NCBI RefSeq assembly: GCF_000242635.2
Contig: NC_017770.1
Location: forward strand, 4,104,669 to 4,168,668
Source of the DNA: Solitalea canadensis DSM 3403
GTDB taxonomy: Bacteria; Bacteroidota; Bacteroidia; Sphingobacteriales; Sphingobacteriaceae
Direction of reading: 5' to 3'
Length of the DNA: 64,000 bases
Translations under genes and position numbers: made by a program
Part shown: one piece after another, positions 10,119 through 18,425 of the stretch
Layout of the letters: each line of letters begins with the position of its first letter
Position numbering within the stretch: position 1 is the stretch's first letter
Notes under the pieces: model-generated
The model's database searches: none
The model's input: only the letters and a program-made list of their open reading frames with translations
What the model was told of the DNA's origin: nothing

Positions 10119-10332
10119 ATAGGAAAACAACGTTTATAAAATAAAATCAAAAAAAATATACTATTTTAAAAAACGGTCTACCTTTATTAAAAAGTTATAA
10201 AAGAATTAACAATTAGTTTAACAAGTCTTTACTGTATGGAATAACAATGACCTATCTGGATGCCACACATAAAATAAATGTAGTAAGCTGATTTAGGATG
10301 TTAGGGTGTCGATTATGCTAAATATAGGAAAT

Positions 10333-10359
10333 AAAAAATGTCCGAAGAACTCCGGACAT
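10333..10359 (-). terminator. Intrinsic terminator after rfaE2
   Basis: Arms 10339-10345 and 10353-10359 (ATGTCCG/CGGACAT) form a perfect stem, followed on the minus strand by a run of six T then ATTT. Confidence 0.8.
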
Positions 10360-10385
10360 CTACAAGAAGTTAAGTATTTTAAGTT

Positions 10386-10877
10386 TTATTGCTGACGGAT
10401 TTTTTTCTCAATAGCCGAAGTTGAATAACCATCAATATAATTAATGGTTTTTACCTCTCCGCCTCTACCCAATACAACATCAGCACCAACTATCTTATCG
10501 ATCGTATAGTCGCTTCCTTTAACTAAGACATCAGGCTGAAGAAATTTTATTAATTCAAATGGGGTTTCTTCATCAAAAAGAACTACTGCATCAACAAAAC
10601 CTATTGCGGCCAATAACATTGCACGTGAATGTTCGTCTTGAATAGGTCTGTTAGGTCCCTTCAAATTTGTTGTTGAAGCATCCGAATTAAGACCAATCAC
10701 TAAATGATTACCCAAATCTGCAGCCTTCGACAAGTAATCAACATGACCAAGATGTAGCAAATCAAAACAACCATTAGTAAACACAACCTTTTCATTAAGA
10801 AACTGCCAGATTGCGATCTTTCTCTTTAGCTCTTCTTTAGTTACTATTTTAGAAGAAATGAAATGATTATTGTCCAT
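10386..10877 (-). CDS. rfaE2: D-glycero-beta-D-manno-heptose 1-phosphate adenylyltransferase
   Basis: Makes ADP-heptose from heptose 1-phosphate for lipopolysaccharide core or other glycan. The protein has 163 residues and corresponds to the C-terminal half of E. coli HldE; the kinase half is not in this window. The nucleotidyltransferase signature is T-x-GCFDLLHLGH, with H42 and H45. KGSDYTIDKIVGADVV and the C-terminal YSTSAIEKKI are typical of the family. It overlaps the upstream membrane-protein gene by 11 bases, so translational coupling is likely. Last gene of panD-flippase-rfaE2. Confidence 0.93.
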   Translation of the reverse strand: MDNNHFISSKIVTKEELKRKIAIWQFLNEKVVFTNGCFDLLHLGHVDYLSKAADLGNHLVIGLNSDASTTNLKGPNRPIQDEHSRAMLLAAIGFVDAVVLFDEETPFELIKFLQPDVLVKGSDYTIDKIVGADVVLGRGGEVKTINYIDGYSTSAIEKKIRQQ

Positions 10878-11892
10878 ATTCAGGTTGTGTTTTTCGGGTA
10901 TTTGAAGTTAGTAAAAGCCAAACAAAACCCAAAGCTCCAAAAATAACGATCATTAATGTTTGTGTTCCATGAGAAATGGTAGCATAAGCAAGTCCATCTA
11001 ACTCAGCAATCCCATATAAAATCAGTCCTTTCGAAACAATCCAATGGAATGCGCCTAAACCACCCTGAACCGGCGCTGCCATTCCTAAACTACCTACTGT
11101 TAAAACGAAGAGGGCTGTTAATAAAGTAAGATTTGCTGTAGGTTGTAATGCAAAGAACATCGTATAGGTTGAAAGCAAATACAAAACCCATAGTAGCACC
11201 GTGAATAATAAGAATTTTCCTTTGCTTTTAAGTTTTGATATGCTCGTTAAACCATGAGAAATACCTTCAAGTAAACCCATAATTTTTTTACCTAGACCAG
11301 ACTGATAAATACGATCCTTATTTTTCTTGAAAACATATAAGGTTCCTGTTATCCCAACAACTACTAAAATTATTGAAATCACCATCGCGGTAGTATTCGC
11401 ACTGAGTTTCTCAATAATTCCTTTTAATAAATGATCATAAACAAAGGTACTGATACGATTAAATTGTAATAAAACCGTGAGTACAAGAATTATAATCAAG
11501 GATAGTAAGTCAACAACCCGTTCAACAATAACAGTACCGATTAGCTTATCCATAGGAATATTATCTGTTTTAGTTAAAGTACCGCAACGGGTAACTTCTC
11601 CTAATCTTGGAAATGCAAGATTTGCCAGATAACCGATCAAAACAGCAATAAAGGTATTGCTATTTTTAGGATGATAGCCCATTGGTTCAATAAGCATGTT
11701 CCAACGAATTGCACGTACCAAATGCGCAACCATTGTAACTATTGCAGCTACAGCAACCCAATAGAAATTTGCTGATTTTAACTGTGAGGTTAAACGAGAA
11801 AAATCTTGTCCTTTAAATGCAAAATAAAGCATTACTGCTCCTAAAGCTACAAAGACACAAAACTGTATGGCTGATTTTAAACGACTGTTCAA
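10867..11892 (-). CDS. Flippase-like membrane protein (lysylphosphatidylglycerol synthase TM family, UPF0104)
   Basis: Polytopic inner-membrane protein of 341 residues with about seven to eight hydrophobic segments. It resembles the transmembrane half of MprF and archaeal AglD-type proteins (lysylphosphatidylglycerol synthase TM region). Visible family features are AIRWNMLIEPMGY, the FPRLGEVTRCG stretch and APVQGGLGAFHWIV near the C-terminus. There is no soluble aminoacyl-transferase domain, so lysyl-lipid synthesis is unlikely; lipid-linked glycan movement is a reasonable guess. It sits 7 bases after panD and overlaps rfaE2. Confidence 0.85.
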   Translation of the reverse strand: MNSRLKSAIQFCVFVALGAVMLYFAFKGQDFSRLTSQLKSANFYWVAVAAIVTMVAHLVRAIRWNMLIEPMGYHPKNSNTFIAVLIGYLANLAFPRLGEVTRCGTLTKTDNIPMDKLIGTVIVERVVDLLSLIIILVLTVLLQFNRISTFVYDHLLKGIIEKLSANTTAMVISIILVVVGITGTLYVFKKNKDRIYQSGLGKKIMGLLEGISHGLTSISKLKSKGKFLLFTVLLWVLYLLSTYTMFFALQPTANLTLLTALFVLTVGSLGMAAPVQGGLGAFHWIVSKGLILYGIAELDGLAYATISHGTQTLMIVIFGALGFVWLLLTSNTRKTQPEYGQ

Positions 11893-11899
11893 ATGAAAG

Positions 11900-12250
11900 T
11901 TATTTAATTAAACGGTTCTGCTGGTCAGGAAAAATAACGTTGGGCTTGTATTTTTTAGCCTCTTCAAAATCCATGGTAGCATAAGAAATAACAATTACAA
12001 TGTCTCCTACCTGAACTTTACGTGCTGCAGGCCCGTTTAAACAAACAGTACCGGTTCCTCGTTCGCCCTTAATAATGTACGTTTCAAAACGCTCACCATT
12101 GTTTATATTAACAATCTGAACTTTTTCATTCTCAATCATGTTTGCTGCATCTAACAAATCTTCGTCGATTGTGATGCTTCCAACATAATGCAACTCCGCC
12201 TGGGTTACTTTAACCCGGTGTATTTTAGACTTTAATACTTGAATTAGCAT
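11900..12250 (-). CDS. panD: Aspartate 1-decarboxylase
   Basis: Pyruvoyl enzyme converting aspartate to beta-alanine for pantothenate and CoA synthesis. It has 116 residues starting [13 protein letters not shown]. Self-cleavage is expected between Gly24 and Ser25 in HYVGSITID, which generates the pyruvoyl group. An upstream in-frame ATG at 12346 would add 32 residues that run through a terminator hairpin and match no PanD, so the ATG at 12250 is chosen. A -7 box ends 8 bases before this ATG. Its usual partner panC is 13 kb away, beyond the giant-protein operon. Confidence 0.95.
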   Translation of the reverse strand: MLIQVLKSKIHRVKVTQAELHYVGSITIDEDLLDAANMIENEKVQIVNINNGERFETYIIKGERGTGTVCLNGPAARKVQVGDIVIVISYATMDFEEAKKYKPNVIFPDQQNRLIK

Positions 12251-12258
12251 AAGGCTGG

Positions 12259-12266
12259 CAAAATTA
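12259..12266 (-). promoter_or_regulatory. Candidate -7 box of the panD operon
   Basis: TAATTTTG on the minus strand, with TTTC at the -33 position after 19 bases (12286-12289). Only 8 bases separate it from the panD ATG, so the mRNA would have almost no leader. Confidence 0.5.
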
Positions 12267-12313
12267 GTAAATGTATTTGGATGAAGAAAGCTAATGAACA
12301 ATTGTTCAGTGAA

Positions 12314-12357
12314 TAAAAATAAAAATGGCTCCATGTCTGGAGCCATTTTTATTTTTA
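12314..12357. terminator. Strong terminator after the HYR/T9SS gene
   Basis: Arms 12314-12333 and 12338-12357 are a perfect 20-bp inverted repeat with a 4-base loop. The core is GGCTCC-rich and flanked by A/T runs on both sides, so it could stop transcription in both directions. It lies between the giant gene and panD. Confidence 0.9.
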
Positions 12358-12371
12358 CTATTAATTATCAA

Positions 12372-14171
12372 TTATCTCAAAATTTCAATGTAACCTGCAT
12401 AGCTTTCTAAATGACCATCTTTATCCTTCACTTTAAGCACATAATAATAAGTACCTTCAGGTAATTGAGATCCATCCCATTGGTTTCGATAATTATTGCA
12501 TTTATACACCTCATTACCCCAACGGTTATAAATATAAATGGAGTTCTCAAACTGATCGATTCCCGCTATTTCAAACAAATCATTAACATTATCACCATTT
12601 GGTGTAAATGTATTTGGAATTGTAAAGCCAAAAATCAATCGTCTGTCAGTTGCAGCATTATTTGTTAAATCCGGGTCATAGTGATCACCCTTAACAGAAG
12701 CAATATTGGTTACATATCCTCCTTTTGTTGATCTGACCTTCAACGTAATTGACTCACTTTCATTAACATTTACATCGCCAACATTCCAGTTTATTGTTTT
12801 TGTAACCTGATCAAAAGTAAAGTTTCCTTTTGTGCTTGAAGCATTGATAAACTCTAATGTCGAAGGTAGAATATCAACAACCTTTACTCCGGTTTCATCA
12901 TTAATACCTTTATTATTAACAGTAATCACGTACTCAAACTCTTGATCTTTACGAATATTCTTACCTACAGATACTTTAGTAATCGCAAGATCTGCTTGGA
13001 TCCTATCGACATTCACAATAACATCCGCAGTTGTACATGCACCTGCAAGATCACAAATTCTAAATGTGAATCGATCCTGACCAAAGAATCCCGGATCAGG
13101 AGTATATATTACTCTATAATCAGGAGATATTGTAAACGAACCATTTACAGGCCCACTTACTATAGCCAGTGATGACTTATCAAGGTTATTGTTAGGATCA
13201 ACAACATGACTGATGACATCAACAATAACGGAAACATTCTCATGTGTATTCACAACGATAGTATTTGCTGTAGGCGGAACATTTGGAGAAGCAGTAACAT
13301 TTATGATTACTGTAACCACATTGCTATTAACCTTTCCATCATTTGCCATATAGGTAAAGCTGTCGGTTCCAACAAAACCTGCAGCTGGAATGTATGTGAA
13401 TGAACCATTCGAATTCAATACTACATTTCCGTTTGAAGCATTTGATACCATTATCGCTGTTAATACGTCCGAATTAGCATCCGTATCATTTGACAATACT
13501 CCAGGAGCATTAATAACTAACTGGGTATTCTCTATTGTTGAATAAACATCTGCTACTGCAACAGGAGCAACATTACTTGGCACTTTAGGATCGATTCTGA
13601 AAGTCACATTCGCAGTAGCTGACAAACCACAAGGATCACTAACCACATAGGAATAAACTTCCGTTCCAGTAAATCCTGCTGCTGGAGTATAAGTAATTAC
13701 TCCATTAGACTGCATCACCAGTGCTCCTAGGTTACTATTAGGCTGAACCATGTAAGTCAACACAGCACCTTCAGGATCTGAATCATTAACCGCTACTGAA
13801 CCTGTTATTACATCATCAGCCAAACCAGAGAAATTGTCGTTTACTGCGATTGGAGTTTGGTTGACTACCGTTACAGTAAACGATTCTACATCCGTATTGC
13901 CTGCTGCATCCGTTGCGGTATAGGTTACCGTGGTCATACCCAATGGGAAGGTATCCCCTGGGTTGTGGCTCGACGTAACCGTTACCCCGCAGTTATCGCT
14001 GGCCGTTGGTGCCGTCCATGTTGCTACCGCATCACAGCTGCCTGCATCGCTTGCTTGAGTGATGTTCGATGGCATGCCGGCCAATACCGGTGCGGTGATA
14101 TCTTTTATGACTACGTTTTGGGTCTGAGTGGTCGTGTTGCCATTTCCATCGGCAAACGTCCAAGTGATCAC
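12372..14171 (-). CDS. C-terminal piece of the HYR/T9SS giant protein
   Basis: 599-residue frame holding the end of the last repeat and a divergent HYR domain (MPSNITQASDAG on). It continues with three cadherin/Big-like domains (AAGFTGTEVYSY, AAGFVGTDSFTY and DPGFFGQDRFTF, each after a VLTY/SFTY-type strand), a DUF11 domain (ADLAITKVSVGK to about 490), and the terminal CHU_C domain. The last shows IPNTFTPNGDNVNDLF, IYIYNRWGNEVYK, WDG, LPEGTYYYVLK and a final GYIEILR. This is the type-B sorting signal recognised by the type IX secretion system. It cannot be exported without the N-terminal signal peptide. Confidence 0.8.
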   Translation of the reverse strand: MITWTFADGNGNTTTQTQNVVIKDITAPVLAGMPSNITQASDAGSCDAVATWTAPTASDNCGVTVTSSHNPGDTFPLGMTTVTYTATDAAGNTDVESFTVTVVNQTPIAVNDNFSGLADDVITGSVAVNDSDPEGAVLTYMVQPNSNLGALVMQSNGVITYTPAAGFTGTEVYSYVVSDPCGLSATANVTFRIDPKVPSNVAPVAVADVYSTIENTQLVINAPGVLSNDTDANSDVLTAIMVSNASNGNVVLNSNGSFTYIPAAGFVGTDSFTYMANDGKVNSNVVTVIINVTASPNVPPTANTIVVNTHENVSVIVDVISHVVDPNNNLDKSSLAIVSGPVNGSFTISPDYRVIYTPDPGFFGQDRFTFRICDLAGACTTADVIVNVDRIQADLAITKVSVGKNIRKDQEFEYVITVNNKGINDETGVKVVDILPSTLEFINASSTKGNFTFDQVTKTINWNVGDVNVNESESITLKVRSTKGGYVTNIASVKGDHYDPDLTNNAATDRRLIFGFTIPNTFTPNGDNVNDLFEIAGIDQFENSIYIYNRWGNEVYKCNNYRNQWDGSQLPEGTYYYVLKVKDKDGHLESYAGYIEILR

Positions 14172-15705
14172 ACTGCGTGCCTTGGCTGCTATAGGTTAAG
14201 GCATCGCCCGTGGTGCCGGTGATCACCCCTGCACAGTTGTCGGTGGTGGTTGGGGCAGTGGCCGTTGCGCTACACTCGCCTGTCACATCCGCCAACACTG
14301 GCTGAACCGGTGCGGTGATATCTTTTATGACTACGTTTTGGGTCTGAGTGGTCGTGTTGCCATTTCCATCGGCAAACGTCCAAGTGATCACATGCGTGCC
14401 TTGGCTGCTATAGGTTAAGGCATCGCCCGTGGTGCCGGTGATCACCCCTGCACAGTTGTCGGTGGTGGTTGGGGCAGTGGCCGTTGCGCTACACTCGCCT
14501 GTCACATCCGCCAACACTGGCTGAACCGGTGCGGTGATATCTTTTATGACTACGTTTTGGGTCTGAGTGGTCGTGTTGCCATTTCCATCGGCAAACGTCC
14601 AAGTGATCACATGCGTGCCTTGGCTGCTATAGGTTAAGGCATCGCCCGTGGTGCCGGTGATCACCCCTGCACAGTTGTCGGTGGTGGTTGGGGCAGTGGC
14701 CGTTGCGCTACACTCGCCTGTCACATCCGCCAACACTGGCTGAACCGGTGCGGTGATATCTTTTATGACTACGTTTTGGGTCTGAGTGGTCGTGTTGCCA
14801 TTTCCATCGGCAAACGTCCAAGTGATCACATGCGTGCCTTGGCTGCTATAGGTTAAGGCATCGCCCGTGGTGCCGGTGATCACCCCTGCACAGTTGTCGG
14901 TGGTGGTTGGGGCAGTGGCCGTTGCGCTACACTCGCCTGTCACATCCGCCAACACTGGCTGAACCGGTGCGGTGATATCTTTTATGACTACGTTTTGGGT
15001 CTGAGTGGTCGTGTTGCCATTTCCATCGGCAAACGTCCAAGTGATCACATGCGTGCCTTGGCTGCTATAGGTTAAGGCATCGCCCGTGGTGCCGGTGATC
15101 ACCCCTGCACAGTTGTCGGTGGTGGTTGGGGCAGTGGCCGTTGCGCTACACTCGCCTGTCACATCCGCCAACACTGGCTGAACCGGTGCGGTGATATCTT
15201 TTATGACTACGTTTTGGGTCTGAGTGGTCGTGTTGCCATTTCCATCGGCAAACGTCCAAGTGATCACATGCGTGCCTTGGCTGCTATAGGTTAAGGCATC
15301 GCCCGTGGTGCCGGTGATCACCCCTGCACAGTTGTCGGTGGTGGTTGGGGCAGTGGCCGTTGCGCTACACTCGCCTGTCACATCCGCCAACACTGGCTGA
15401 ACCGGTGCGGTGATATCTTTTATGACTACGTTTTGGGTCTGAGTGGTCGTGTTGCCATTTCCATCGGCAAACGTCCAAGTGATCACATGCGTGCCTTGGC
15501 TGCTATAGGTTAAGGCATCGCCCGTGGTGCCGGTGATCACCCCTGCACAGTTGTCGGTGGTGGTTGGGGCAGTGGCCGTTGCGCTACACTCGCCTGTCAC
15601 ATCCGCCAACACTGGCTGAACCGGTGCGGTGATATCTTTTATGACTACGTTTTGGGTCTGAGTGGTCGTGTTGCCATTTCCATCGGCAAACGTCCAAGTG
15701 ATCAC
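14032..15705 (-). CDS. Middle piece of the HYR/T9SS giant protein (repeat units only)
   Basis: A 557-residue frame that reads seven identical HYR units correctly, from MITWTFADGN on, until the extra C near 14173, after which it is out of frame. It has no start signal, signal peptide or promoter of its own, so it is almost certainly not translated as an independent gene. A further short frame (15584-15832) reads the unit between the first two indels. Confidence 0.5.
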   Translation of the reverse strand: MITWTFADGNGNTTTQTQNVVIKDITAPVQPVLADVTGECSATATAPTTTDNCAGVITGTTGDALTYSSQGTHVITWTFADGNGNTTTQTQNVVIKDITAPVQPVLADVTGECSATATAPTTTDNCAGVITGTTGDALTYSSQGTHVITWTFADGNGNTTTQTQNVVIKDITAPVQPVLADVTGECSATATAPTTTDNCAGVITGTTGDALTYSSQGTHVITWTFADGNGNTTTQTQNVVIKDITAPVQPVLADVTGECSATATAPTTTDNCAGVITGTTGDALTYSSQGTHVITWTFADGNGNTTTQTQNVVIKDITAPVQPVLADVTGECSATATAPTTTDNCAGVITGTTGDALTYSSQGTHVITWTFADGNGNTTTQTQNVVIKDITAPVQPVLADVTGECSATATAPTTTDNCAGVITGTTGDALTYSSQGTHVITWTFADGNGNTTTQTQNVVIKDITAPVQPVLADVTGECSATATAPTTTDNCAGVITGTTGDALTYSSQGTQCDHLDVCRWKWQHDHSDPKRSHKRYHRTGIGRHAIEHHSSKRCRQL

Positions 15706-16502
15706 ACTGCGTGCCTTGGCTGCTATAGGTTAAGGCATCGCCCGTGGTGCCGGTGATCACCCCTGCACAGTTGTCGGTGGTGGTTGGGGCAGTGGCCGTT
15801 GCGCTACACTCGCCTGTCACATCCGCCAACACTGGCTGAACCGGTGCGGTGATATCTTTTATGACTACGTTTTGGGTCTGAGTGGTCGTGTTGCCATTTC
15901 CATCGGCAAAACGTCCAAGTGATCACATGCGTGCCTTGGCTGCTATAGGTTAAGGCATCGCCCGTGGTGCCGGTGATCACCCCTGCACAGTTGTCGGTGG
16001 TGGTTGGGGCAGTGGCCGTTGCGCTACACTCGCCTGTCACATCCGCCAACACTGGCTGAACCGGTGCGGTGATATCTTTTATGACTACGTTTTGGGTCTG
16101 AGTGGTCGTGTTGCCATTTCCATCGGCAAACGTCCAAGTGATCACATGCGTGCCTTGGCTGCTATAGGTTAAGGCATCGTGCGTGGTGCCGGTGATCACC
16201 CCTGCACAGTTGTCGGTGGTGGTTGGGGCAGTGGCCGTTGCGCTACACTCGCCTGTCACATCCGCCAACACTGGCTGAACCGGTGCGGTGATATCTTTTA
16301 TGACTACGTTTTGGGTCTGAGTGGTCGTGTTGCCATTTCCATCGGCAAACGTCCAAGTGATCACATGCGTGCCTTGGCTGCTATAGGTTAAGGCATCGCC
16401 CGTGGTGCCGGTGATCACCCCTGCACAGTTGTCGGTGGTGGTTGGGGCAGTGGCCGTTGCGCTACACTCGCCTGTCACATCCGCCAACACTGGCTGAACC
16501 GG
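14091..16502 (-). repeat. Coding tandem array: 11 copies of a 219-bp HYR unit
   Basis: The interval is exactly 11 x 219 + 3 bases. Each unit encodes 73 residues (PVQPVLADVTGE to VIKDITA) with one Cys pair. By eye all copies are identical except for two adjacent substitutions at 16180-16181 (Gly to His) and the three one-base insertions. A hand count of one unit gives about 124 G+C of 219, far above the flanking DNA. Confidence 0.95.
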
Positions 16503-18002
16503 TTTCTCATTATCTACTACCGTTACAGTGCTAGAACAATTAACACTATTTCCGGATGCATCAACGGCTGTCCAGGTAATAGTAGTTATTCCTTTTGGTA
16601 ATATAGCATTTGCTAATGTTGTGTTACTTGGTGCTCCAACAAGATTATGTGTTAAAATAACTCCTGAACAATTATCTGTAGCTGTTGCATCAAGTTCATT
16701 ACCTAAAACTGTGTAATCACATTTTCCTACGTTTGTGTTTCTGGTTGTATTAGATACACAAGTTATTGTAGGATTAATTTTATCCTCGTAAGGAACTATA
16801 ATATCTGTTTCTAAAAAACACTTGCCTACTCCGTTATTTGCTTGAATACGGACATGATAAAGACCAGGTAAAATAGGTCTGCCATCCTGAGTAGCATTTA
16901 AGGTTGTAGGAGATGAATCGACATAAGTACTTCCATTAGGGAAAGTCCAGGTTGCATTATAAGCGGTAGCTCCTGCAATATGGAGTTCAACTTCTGCGTC
17001 TCCTACATTAATACAGCTAGCTTTCTTTTTAACAAATGGAGAACCACTTTGCCATGCTAATAAATCATCATCAAGTGAAGTATATACGGCACTCGAAATT
17101 CCAAGCACAATCGGATCTGCTACAGCACTCTTTGCTAATGTAAATGTTAACTGTCCATCATTCTGGCAAAATACATCAGGCTTAATCCCTATCGGAATCT
17201 GGATAATTAATGGTGTTGTTGTATAATCTCCCGCAGGGATCGTAATTATAATTGGAGAAGGTACGTTTATAAAAGAGGTTCCATCAAAATATTTATAGTT
17301 GCTATTTCTAACAAATCCTGAGCTAGGTGTTTCACTTAACCTAATAGTATAACTTTGTGTTAATACAGCTCCAGACACTGTAATATTAAATGGTTGTACC
17401 GGACTAGCTCCTGTTGAAGGTATCAGAACCTCGGTTCCGACACCATGATCTGTTCCTTCCGGATTTTGAGCCGCAGCAACATTAAATCCTACCTCTACTT
17501 TATCGTCATCTAATATGGTACCCGTGGCGCTTACTACACCTAAAACGGCGTTTACTGAAGGGGTCGATAATGTTATAGTGAAATTCTCGTTAACTTCAAC
17601 TAAATAATCTCTATTAATACCTACAGATAACGTTCCTGCCGTTTGACCTGCCGGTATCATAAAAACACCACTCAAAGAGGTTGTAAAGTCCGAATTATCA
17701 GTACTTCCATGAGTAATAGTATAATTAACTGTTATATCACAGTTACTACTGCCTCCTGTTGTTGAAATAGGAAAGTTCATAGAAGTAGTACCTGCCCCGG
17801 TTCCTTCCGTTACAGAAGCATTTCCAATTGAAACCGTTACAGCTACTGGTTCACCTAAAACAACGACCTTTTTAGGACTTGTTCCAGGTGGACAAACCTG
17901 AGCATATAGTGTATTTACTGATAACAGCAACATCATGACAAGGTTTGCCATGATATTTTTTATTATTAGCTTTTGAGTTATGTAGATTTTATTAATCATC
18001 AT
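15804..18002 (-). CDS. N-terminal piece of the HYR/T9SS giant protein
   Basis: Open frame of 732 residues; the last 34 or so are out of frame after the extra A at 15908-15911. It begins MMINKIYITQ with a hydrophobic signal peptide ending near YAQ-VCPPG (residue 35). Residues of about 50-155 form a Calx-beta domain (VTEGTGAGTTSM, FTITLS, GTILDDD). A second Calx-beta-like region follows (about 160-300), then a PKD-like stretch and one low-GC HYR domain ending TVTVVDNEKP. The identical HYR units begin at 16502. A longer start at 18059 exists, but the ATG pair at 17997-18002 directly precedes the signal peptide. Confidence 0.75.
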   Translation of the reverse strand: MMINKIYITQKLIIKNIMANLVMMLLLSVNTLYAQVCPPGTSPKKVVVLGEPVAVTVSIGNASVTEGTGAGTTSMNFPISTTGGSSNCDITVNYTITHGSTDNSDFTTSLSGVFMIPAGQTAGTLSVGINRDYLVEVNENFTITLSTPSVNAVLGVVSATGTILDDDKVEVGFNVAAAQNPEGTDHGVGTEVLIPSTGASPVQPFNITVSGAVLTQSYTIRLSETPSSGFVRNSNYKYFDGTSFINVPSPIIITIPAGDYTTTPLIIQIPIGIKPDVFCQNDGQLTFTLAKSAVADPIVLGISSAVYTSLDDDLLAWQSGSPFVKKKASCINVGDAEVELHIAGATAYNATWTFPNGSTYVDSSPTTLNATQDGRPILPGLYHVRIQANNGVGKCFLETDIIVPYEDKINPTITCVSNTTRNTNVGKCDYTVLGNELDATATDNCSGVILTHNLVGAPSNTTLANAILPKGITTITWTAVDASGNSVNCSSTVTVVDNEKPVQPVLADVTGECSATATAPTTTDNCAGVITGTTGDALTYSSQGTHVITWTFADGNGNTTTQTQNVVIKDITAPVQPVLADVTGECSATATAPTTTDNCAGVITGTTHDALTYSSQGTHVITWTFADGNGNTTTQTQNVVIKDITAPVQPVLADVTGECSATATAPTTTDNCAGVITGTTGDALTYSSQGTHVITWTFCRWKWQHDHSDPKRSHKRYHRTGSASVGGCDRRV

Positions 18003-18012
18003 AATTGTGTTT

Positions 18013-18402
18013 TTATAGAGTAGCGTAATTTTGAGAACGATCTGTCGAGTGAATAGCAAATGCTATTGCAGCTGATTGACCCACATCGCACAAAGGATAT
18101 AAAGCACTTAGCCATAAGCCTAGTTTATGCTTAATCCGAGTTTTCAATAACAAGATTTCTTCTGCAAAAGGTGTTGCCCCAGGCTTATAACCGCAAAGGG
18201 CATTTTTTATAATTATGCCAACGTCCAATATTGAATGGACAGTTACAGAAGATGTTTTATATGTAGCACAAACATTAGTGTTCGCGACAAATATTTTCTC
18301 AATTTTTAACGACATAATCTGTACTGAGTTACCTACACCCTTGTTTTCAGTTCTATTATCATTAATAGAACCGATTGTTGTTGTCCTGCTCATAACTTTC
18401 AT
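18013..18402 (-). CDS. Small hypothetical protein between the two giant genes
   Basis: I do not recognise this protein. The frame is open from 18456, but the first ATG after the stop of the upstream giant gene is at 18402 (MKVMSRTTTIG, 129 residues). It ends 10 bases before the start of the HYR/T9SS gene, so the three genes look like one operon. No signal peptide, lipobox, clear membrane segment or T9SS domain is visible. The middle is moderately hydrophobic with four Cys (NVCATY, NALCGYKPG, YPLCDVG and one further upstream in the extended frame). Codon choice looks like its neighbours. It could still be a chance frame. Confidence 0.45.
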   Translation of the reverse strand: MKVMSRTTTIGSINDNRTENKGVGNSVQIMSLKIEKIFVANTNVCATYKTSSVTVHSILDVGIIIKNALCGYKPGATPFAEEILLLKTRIKHKLGLWLSALYPLCDVGQSAAIAFAIHSTDRSQNYATL

Positions 18403-18425
18403 ATATAATTTTGAACAACTTAAAC

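Larger units (their letters stand above)
10065..10385. other. Gene-free interval of 321 bases
   Basis: It holds a candidate -7 box for the acyl-CoA dehydrogenase gene at its left end and the rfaE2 terminator at its right end. The A+T-rich middle (about 10140-10330) shows no ORF, repeat or RNA that I recognise. Confidence 0.6.
12372..18002 (-). pseudogene. Giant secreted HYR/Calx-beta protein with T9SS C-terminal domain, frameshifted as sequenced
   Basis: One gene broken by three single extra bases inside a repeat array (15908-15911 A run, near 15707 C, near 14173 C). Because the three add up to a whole codon, removing them gives one frame of about 1,875 residues. The order is signal peptide, Calx-beta domains, one ordinary HYR domain, 11 identical 73-residue HYR units, one divergent HYR, cadherin/Big-like domains, a DUF11 domain and a gliding-motility type-B T9SS sorting domain. 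It is the third gene of the giant operon, 10 bases after the small ORF. As given, translation from the start would stop at 15804. The indels may be assembly errors in a hard repeat or real mutations. Type IX export and surface attachment or release is inferred from the C-terminal domain. Confidence 0.8.

Noticed and set aside
12251-12346. 32-residue N-terminal extension of PanD
   Set aside because: It would cross the terminator hairpin and the -7 box, and known PanD proteins begin at the internal Met.
14173-15911. Programmed frameshifting in the HYR gene
   Set aside because: There is no slippery heptamer at the three sites, and the extra bases are deviations from otherwise identical repeat copies, so indel or assembly error is simpler.
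14091-16502. CRISPR-like tandem array
   Set aside because: The units are 219 bp with no spacers, lie in one coding frame and encode HYR domains. No cas gene is in the window.
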